The notes under the pieces: model-generated
The model's database searches: none
Seen by the model: the letters and a program-made list of their open reading frames with translations, nothing else
Told to the model about the DNA's origin: nothing
Made by a program: the position numbers and the translations under genes
Part shown: piece by piece, positions 1 to 17,500 of the stretch
Numbering within the stretch: the first letter of the stretch is position 1
Layout of the letters: the number at the start of each line of letters is the position of its first letter
DNA from: Chrysomallon squamiferum
Taxonomy: Eukaryota; Mollusca; Gastropoda; Neomphalida; Peltospiridae
Reading direction: 5' to 3'
Assembly (NCBI GenBank): GCA_012295275.1
Contig: CM022667.1
Coordinates: 13,420,916 to 13,438,415 of the forward strand
DNA: 17,500 nt

Positions 1-100
1 AAGGTTCTATAGGGCTCAAGGAATTAGTAACATCTGCCAATAATAATATTTAAAATAAAATAAATAAAATAAATCAACAAATATAACAACTATAACAACA

Positions 101-186
<86 letters not shown>

Positions 187-442
187 CATAATAATAATAA
201 TAATAATAACTGAAATAAAATAAATAAAATACATCACCAAGAACAACAGTAACAATATCAACATTAATAATAATCATAAGAATAATAAAGATGAAAGGAA
301 ACACGGGTATCAGCACACTGATATAAACAAACACCTTTATCTACATAGACACACACAGATAGGTAGGATGCTGTTGTTGTTTTTTTATATATATATATTT
401 TCATTAATATTTATTTTTGTAAAAATAGTCAACAATGTCGAC
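1..442. other. Upstream DNA of gene A, possible end of 5' UTR
   Basis: This stretch holds the AAT array, two similar flanking AAATAAAATAAAAT-type blocks and a poly-T/TA tract (about 376-400). I see no convincing promoter. A possible splice acceptor, TAG at 426-428 after a T-rich stretch, would put 429-442 in a 5' UTR exon whose leader exon lies outside the window. No coding exon is seen. Confidence 0.45.
104..210. repeat. (AAT)n microsatellite
   Basis: This is a nearly pure AAT trinucleotide array with one interruption near 186. It lies upstream of gene A in AT-rich DNA. Open frames across it translate to homopolymeric Ile, Tyr or Asn runs and are not genes. Confidence 0.95.

Positions 443-446
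<4 letters not shown>
435..446 (+). promoter_or_regulatory. Three-codon upstream ORF overlapping the gene A start (ATGA)
   Basis: ATG at 435-437 opens a frame of three codons ending at TGA 444-446. That stop overlaps the inferred gene A start (443-445) in an ATGA arrangement. The upstream ATG has A at -3. If it lies in the mature leader it could reduce translation or feed reinitiation at gene A. The mRNA 5' end is not known. Confidence 0.4.
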
Positions 447-4740
<4,294 letters not shown>

Positions 4741-5171
4741 TGGGGTTTGTTTTTATGACGGAAATGAATTGAATTTGAACACTGATGATGTTCGTTACAG
4801 GTGACAAGGAAGTGATGAGCAAATTAATTAACTAGAACTGATGAATTAATTTATTTAACCGGTTTATTTATTTATTTATTTATTTATTTGTTTATTTATT
4901 ATTAGTAGTATTATTTATTTATTTATTTATTTATTATTATTAGTAGTATTATTTATTTATTTATTTATTTATTCATATATTTATTTATTCAGATTATTAT
5001 TTAATAATTTGAAAATTAGTTAAATCAGTTCTTTACAATGAATTTCTTTATAAAATCACTTTTAAATCCAATTCAATTTTTTGTGACAGAAATTTTTGAC
5101 AACCAACATGCTACATAAAAGATACAAAAAAAAAAAAAAAAAAAATAATAAAAAAAATTAAGAAAAATAAA
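4741..5171 (+). promoter_or_regulatory. Gene A 3' UTR with AU-rich element and poly(A) signals
   Basis: After the stop, about 4850-4990 consists of overlapping ATTTA pentamers, including runs of TTTATTTA, broken by two copies of a TTATTATTAGTAGTATT block. In animals such AU-rich elements often shorten mRNA life. AATAAA hexamers lie at 5147-5152 and 5166-5171 after an A-rich run. The true cleavage site cannot be fixed from sequence alone. Confidence 0.5.
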
Positions 5172-5376
5172 AGTGAACAAGACACTAAAATCTAGACATG
5201 GAGAGAATATGTTACTATATAAACCCTGAAATACCAGTTGGAATCTGATGTTTCTTCAATGACTGGAAGGGGCTAAATAATAATTAAGACATACATCCAT
5301 TCATTTGTTGAGTGTATGGAAAATGATAACAGTATATATATATACATATATATATGTTTTGTGTATGTACAAGTGT

Positions 5377-5435
<59 letters not shown>

Positions 5436-5826
5436 GGTGTGTGTATCGCCTCTTCCTTTTTAGCTTGTTATCAATATATTTATGTCTGTAGGTGAGCATT
5501 TGACATATATTTTAACAATAACAGTAGTAGTAGTAATAATAATAGCAAAAACAGAGGCAGCAGCAGCAACAACAACAACAACAACAACAACAATAATAAT
5601 AATTAGTAGTTTTTCACTCGACAGTTTCTTACTCTGAATTGCAGAAGGCGCACAAGATAACATTTTAATAGTGCAGCTGGCGATTAATAAATAAATAAAT
5701 AAATAAATAAATGTTGATCAGTAATATGACAATTTTTCTTCCTTTTCGTCTTCTTCTTCGTCGTCATTGGAATTTCTCTTTACTATCGTTTCTTGTCCAG
5801 GTAAGGTTATTTCCACTTAAAAAAAG

Positions 5827-5860
<34 letters not shown>

Positions 5861-6855
5861 AATATATATATATTATTATTATTATTATTATTTTCCATCT
5901 ATGGCTGCAGTTGTTTATTTTTTTTTTTTTTTTTTTAAAAACAATAAAAAAGAAAACAAAAAACACCCCAAAACATTAATCAGAATAAAATGTTTCCCTA
6001 AAAGTAGGACGTGGATTCTAATAATCATCATTATATTATTATTGTTGTTGTTGTTGTTGTTTACACGAATTAAAAAACATTCAGTTTTAGATGAATAAAG
6101 CAAACAACAACCAAAATAACTAAAAAAAACCCAAACAAGCATAACAAAAACAACAATAAAAAATGTGTGTGTGTGTATGTGTATATATCAATGTATTAAT
6201 AATAGTAATAAAAAATAATATATATATATATATATAATAAAAAAAATAAAAAAAAAATAAATAAATAACAGTGACAAAAAATACCAAAAATGGGAATGTT
6301 GTGCCATTCATCTTTATAAAGTTTCTGTCTGTCTGACAGTCTTTCAGTCCCTCTATCTATTTCCTGTATCTTTCTCTCTGTCTCTCTTTATGTTTGTGTA
6401 TGTCTGTATAAAATTAAGTATTTCTCTTTTTACTGTTTAAGATAAGCATACATTTTTTTTTTTTAAATAACAACAAACAACCAAAATATATATATGTATA
6501 TATGTATATATATATATATATATATAAAAAAAAAAAATAATAAAAAAGATAAAAAGTGAATAAACAACAACAACAACATCAACAAAAATTGCCTATATAT
6601 TTTTAATAATTATGTTTAAAGAAAACTTGTGTTTCCGTCTCAACGAAATATTATACTGAAATGACAACTCGAATGTGGAAAGAAAGTGAACAACGGTAAC
6701 AAATAATATATTAAGTTTCATGACATAAAAATGAAACATAAATAAGAAACGAAAAATTCTATTATCTCAGAAATTTCAGTTTACTGTATAACTTACACAC
6801 TGTGCAAATCCTGAAATTTTCGTCATGACAGAACAAACGCTTAGAAAGTTTCTGT
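5172..6855. other. Intergenic, repeat-rich, no gene seen
   Basis: The stretch holds a GT array (5379-5432), CAA/CAG and AAT runs (5520-5605), AAAT repeats (5686-5712), long A runs (5819-5859), TTG repeats (6039-6061), TA tracts (6218-6237, 6485-6525) and A/T homopolymers. Open frames across it are low-complexity translations of these repeats. I find no splice-flanked domain on either strand. Confidence 0.7.
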
Positions 6856-6859
6856 ATTA

Positions 6860-6916
6860 TGACGTCAATCATGGTCGCCGACTTCCGGTGACGTTAAATT
6901 GGTTTCAAAATGGCCG
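6860..6916 (+). promoter_or_regulatory. Probable gene B promoter core: CRE, ETS-like and YY1-like sites
   Basis: TGACGTCA (6860-6867) is a perfect cAMP-response element. CTTCCGG (6882-6888) is the reverse complement of an ETS core. TGACGTTA (6889-6896) is a second CRE-like site. AAAATGGCCG (6907-6916) resembles a YY1 site of the kind placed just downstream of TATA-less start sites. The cluster is locally richer in CG than its surroundings and lies just before a good splice donor, so it probably marks the start of transcription of gene B. Confidence 0.5.
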
Positions 6917-6983
6917 AACACTTCTGAAGACATTTTCCTGTAATAGAAAATACAGGCTAAATGAAACATGTAAAAATATCCAC
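6917..6983 (+). other. Possible noncoding leader exon of gene B
   Basis: A strong donor, CAC/GTAAGTT, begins at 6984. An acceptor, TTATTCTAG, ends at 7096, just ahead of the exon with the start codon. Together they suggest a 5' UTR exon running from the promoter cluster to 6983 and a leader intron of about 113 bases. The 5' boundary is not determined; the start used here is nominal. Confidence 0.45.
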
Positions 6984-7109
6984 GTAAGTTGGTAAAGTGA
7001 ACTGTTTTGGTTTGTATACAATAAGAAAAAAAAAATATGTATCAATGAAACTGTAATAATATTAGTTTGCTGCCTTATCAATTTTTCTTATTCTAGATAC
7101 CATCTCAGA

Positions 7110-14819
<7,710 letters not shown>

Positions 14820-14852
14820 ATGAAAGAGAATACGTTTGAATAATAACGTGTT

Positions 14853-14980
14853 TTATTACGAAACTACGTTATTTTTTTTTTACGTGTTTTGCTTTGACCT
14901 ACGGTATGCTTTAATGTATGGGCGTTAAAGCATTCCGTAGGTCAAAACGAAACGTAAAAGATAACGTAGTTTCGTAATAA
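14853..14980. repeat. Long inverted repeat (hairpin) just after the gene B stop
   Basis: The arms are 14853-14914 and 14925-14980 with a 10-base spacer. The outer 20 bases (TTATTACGAAACTACGTTAT) match exactly as reverse complement. The inner part near the loop (TTTGACCTACGG, ATGCTTTAA) matches apart from one mismatch. The middle differs mainly by the length of a T run. Starting 33 bases past the stop, it probably lies in the 3' UTR and would form double-stranded RNA, if transcribed. A foldback mobile element is the other possibility. Confidence 0.85.
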
Positions 14981-15288
14981 TTTTGTTATGATTTACGTTA
15001 CAGTTTAAGCAATGACGTATTTTATTCTGATGCTTTAACCAATGCCCTGTGTTGTTATGATTTACGTTACGGTTTACGTAATGACCTGTTATGACGTATA
15101 TTATGGTTTAATCAACCTACATTATACTTTAAGCAATGTCATGTGTTGTTATAATGTATGTTATGGTTTAAGGACTGACCTGTTATGATGTATATTATGG
15201 TTTAATCAACCTACATTATACTTCAAGCAATGATGTGTTTTGTTATGATTTATGTTATGGTTTAAGTAATGACATATGTTACAATATG
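14981..15288 (+). repeat. Degenerate tandem repeat, family 1
   Basis: Repeats of roughly TTATGATTTACGTTACGG followed by TTTAAGCAATGAC. A higher-order unit of about 92 bases, from GACCTGTTATGA through CATTATACTT, appears twice (from about 15085 and 15177). Copies differ largely by T for C or A for G changes. No coding potential is visible. Confidence 0.75.
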
Positions 15289-15745
15289 TTTAGCGTTTAA
15301 ATATTCGTATGTTCTAGTGAAGGTTACACACCGTTTCAATATCGCGTGTTTTAGTTTTGTGTTACATAGTATTTAATAGTAGTAATATTAGTTAGCGTTT
15401 TAATATCACGTGTTTAAATTTCGTTTACACGGCGTTTAAATAACGACTTATTTTAGTACTGTTTTTGTAGCGTTTAAATATCAAATGTCCTAATATTGAT
15501 TAATGTTTAAATGAAAACGTATGAATTTGCGTTTAAATGCAACGTATTTAGTATCGATTAGATAGCATTTAAATAATCACGTATGTTAGTACGGGTTAGA
15601 TAGCGTTTAAATGTCACGAGTTTTAATATCGGTTAGCATTAAAATAACAATCACGTGTTTTAGTATGAGTTAGAATTTTAAATGACACGTTTGTAAATAA
15701 TTTTAATACGGATTAGACAGCGTTTACATAGTCACGTGATTTTTG
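15289..15745 (+). repeat. Degenerate tandem repeat, family 2, with CACGTG-like cores
   Basis: Around eleven units of about 40 bases share TAGCGTTTAAATA, then TCACGTGTTTTAGTAT and a GGTTAGA-like end. The CACGTG core is intact near 15408, 15652 and 15735 and altered in others (CACGTA, CACGAG, CGCGTG). It may be related to family 1 through the shared GTTTAA and ACGTA elements. Confidence 0.7.
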
Positions 15746-15781
15746 TTTGTTTTTTGTTTGCACAGGTTAGACCAATACACG

Positions 15782-15812
<31 letters not shown>

Positions 15813-15832
15813 GAACTTATTATATATATTAA

Positions 15833-15905
<73 letters not shown>

Positions 15906-16080
15906 TTCTTCTCGCTCTCTCTTTGTTTTCTGGTTTTTTTTTTCCATTTATTTTCTTCAGATTTTAACAATGCCAATAAAAATGTTAAAAAATAAAAATG
16001 CACAGTTTTATTATTATCTAGTTTTTATTGTGTTTCGTTTTCATTTGCTGAGTTTTAGGGCTTTCTTGGAATCAGGTATG
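15746..16080 (+). other. CT and ATT microsatellites, candidate gene B poly(A) signals
   Basis: A CT array (15783-15806) and an ATT array (about 15825-15904) are followed by AATAAA at 15975-15980 and 15991-15996. These could end a long gene B 3' UTR, but earlier cleavage is equally possible. No coding exon is seen. Confidence 0.45.
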
Positions 16081-16889
16081 AATATTAATATCTTAAGCTG
16101 TGATGGTAACAACTGACTTTATTATTATTGTTATTATTATTATTATTTAAATTAAAAATATAGACATATATATAAAACAAAAATTGATAATATTTTTTTT
16201 TTTTTTTTGAAAATCTTACATATCGGGTAAATACAAAAATAGATTTACACACAAATACTCCAGTGATGTAACTAATTTGAATTTCTATATCGTTCACATC
16301 AGTTAAAATTTTCTTGCATACTGTCAGACTGCTTTTTTCACAGATAAATTGGCGAGTACAACTGCAAGGTCGGTTCATCCATACGTGTCTGTCCACAAAA
16401 AACAAAAAATAATAATAAAATAAATAAAAATAAAAGTTTTCTATCCCTCAAAAAGTATTTGGCTGAATCGGATCCCAAGCTGCAAAGTCGACTTTTTCAC
16501 CATTCTCCCAGACAGACGTTCCACCCATTTAACCATTCGTATTTGTTAGGCTTTATATTTTGTTTGCATCCTCTGTAACTACATACACTTGCGTAAACTG
16601 TAACTTTAACGAATCAGAAAAAAAAAAAAAAAAAAAAAAAAAAGTACCTTTAATGAAAGATCCTCTTTTGTTTGTGTCAGTTTTTTAGTTAAATGTTACG
16701 TTTTTGCAAAACAGGATAAATTCTACTGACACGTTGACAATACATGTTAGTGTTCTAATTCAGATGAAAATTAAAACAGTAGTAGTAGTTAACAATCAAC
16801 ACTAATAATGATGATGATTATATCAGTAGTAAGATTATTAACAACAACGACGAAGAAAATGATGATGATAGTAGTAGTGGTAAGTTATA
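16081..16889. other. Intergenic, nothing recognised
   Basis: AT-rich DNA with ATT, poly-T (16193-16208) and poly-A (about 16617-16643) runs. About 16340-16550 is less repetitive (GGCTGAATCGGATCCCAAGC) and could be a mobile-element fragment, but I cannot assign it. No splice-flanked domain appears on either strand. Confidence 0.55.
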
Positions 16890-17007
16890 AAAATGTAAAA
16901 TTGCACAGGAGTTATGGTAACCAGTATATGTAAATAATAAGTAATGTAACAAAGCAAAACTTCTGTCCAAACAGTCTATATTTGTTTCATAATATCGCTT
17001 CATCTTA

Positions 17008-17043
<36 letters not shown>

Positions 17044-17084
17044 TACATACGTACATACACATATATATATATATATATACATAC

Positions 17085-17115
<31 letters not shown>

Positions 17116-17179
17116 CATACATGCATACATACATACATATATACATAAATATATACATACATATATACATATATATATA

Positions 17180-17227
<48 letters not shown>

Positions 17228-17280
17228 CATATACATAAACACACATATATACCTATATACAAACACACATATACACACAC
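16890..17280 (-). repeat. Interspersed repeat (copy 2, inverted) with ATAC/TA microsatellite
   Basis: On the minus strand this has the same order as 13228-13437: microsatellite (17006-17280), then the GATGAAG start (17005 downward), TATAGACTGTTTG, TTGCTTTGTTACATTACTTA and a TTTTACATTTTT end near 16890. The two copies differ by small indels. The ATAC/TA block is about 270 bases long. Confidence 0.8.
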
Positions 17281-17500
17281 ACACACATGCACACTGGTCA
17301 TTAAAATAATAATAATTAATAATAATAATAATAAATGATGATAACAACAACAACAACAACAATAATAATCATAATGATAATATTAGAATATTATTATTAT
17401 CATACAACCATGATGATTAGGATAATAAATAAATAAATATATAAATAATCTCTGGTCATTAAACTATGTAAATGACTCGTAAATAGATAGTTTATTTTTA
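17281..17500. other. AAT/CAA-rich DNA, nothing recognised
   Basis: Short AAT, CAA and AAAT repeats run to the window edge. The phrase TGGTCATTAAA occurs near 17295 and again near 17453, so a small local duplication is possible. No gene is seen. Confidence 0.6.

Noticed and set aside
16085-16405. Minus-strand frame with a cysteine-containing start
   Set aside because: It quickly runs into poly-Lys and poly-Asn repeat translation, has no recognisable domain and no splice context. A transposon scrap is possible but not supported.

Overview
The window is eukaryotic, intron-rich, AT-rich and packed with simple repeats: long CT, TG, AAT/ATT, ATAC and AAAT arrays. No bacterial or viral gene organisation is visible. 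Repeat style, short GT-AG introns and the kringle and thrombospondin type-1 (TSP1) domains fit a marine invertebrate. A mollusc (cephalopod or gastropod) is my best guess, but that is inference, not proof.

I can assemble two complete coding sequences in head-to-tail order on the + strand. They are clear paralogues. Gene A (443-4740, 6 coding exons, 475 codons) encodes a signal peptide, three kringles, one transmembrane helix and a 163-residue acidic tail. Gene B (7110-14819, 9 coding exons, 608 codons) encodes a signal peptide, two tiny Ser/Thr-rich stalk exons, three kringles, one TSP1 domain, one transmembrane helix and a 207-residue acidic tail. Every extracellular exon is a symmetric phase 1-1 cassette. 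The TM exon goes from phase 1 to phase 2, and one long terminal exon holds the whole tail. All splice phases join into open frames with exact codon totals. In both genes the signal exon supplies exactly 52 coding bases, and both tails open with a similar RKR-x-(A/V)-L-E-Q segment.

The most interesting part is the tail. Both proteins carry copies of a short motif, roughly L-G-(F/Y)-S-x-S-x-E-L-x-D-D-D-K. There are two clear copies in gene A and three to five in gene B. I do not recognise it from a named signalling family. With no kinase, TIR or death domain, these look like type I receptors or adhesion molecules whose output depends on a repeated linear motif. All six kringles lack the DxD anionic centre of lysine-binding plasminogen kringles, so the ligand is probably different.

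Layout: 1-442 upstream DNA and possible 5' UTR; 443-4740 gene A; 4741-about 5170 AU-rich 3' UTR; about 5170-6850 intergenic repeats; about 6860-6983 probable promoter and leader exon (CRE, ETS-like and YY1-like sites); 7097-14819 gene B; 14853-14980 a large hairpin just past its stop; 14981-15745 degenerate 30-40 bp tandem repeats; then microsatellites and an interspersed repeat to the end. The intron after the first kringle of gene B is unusual: the last 19 bases of the exon plus its splice donor are copied about nine times, separated by TG tracts.
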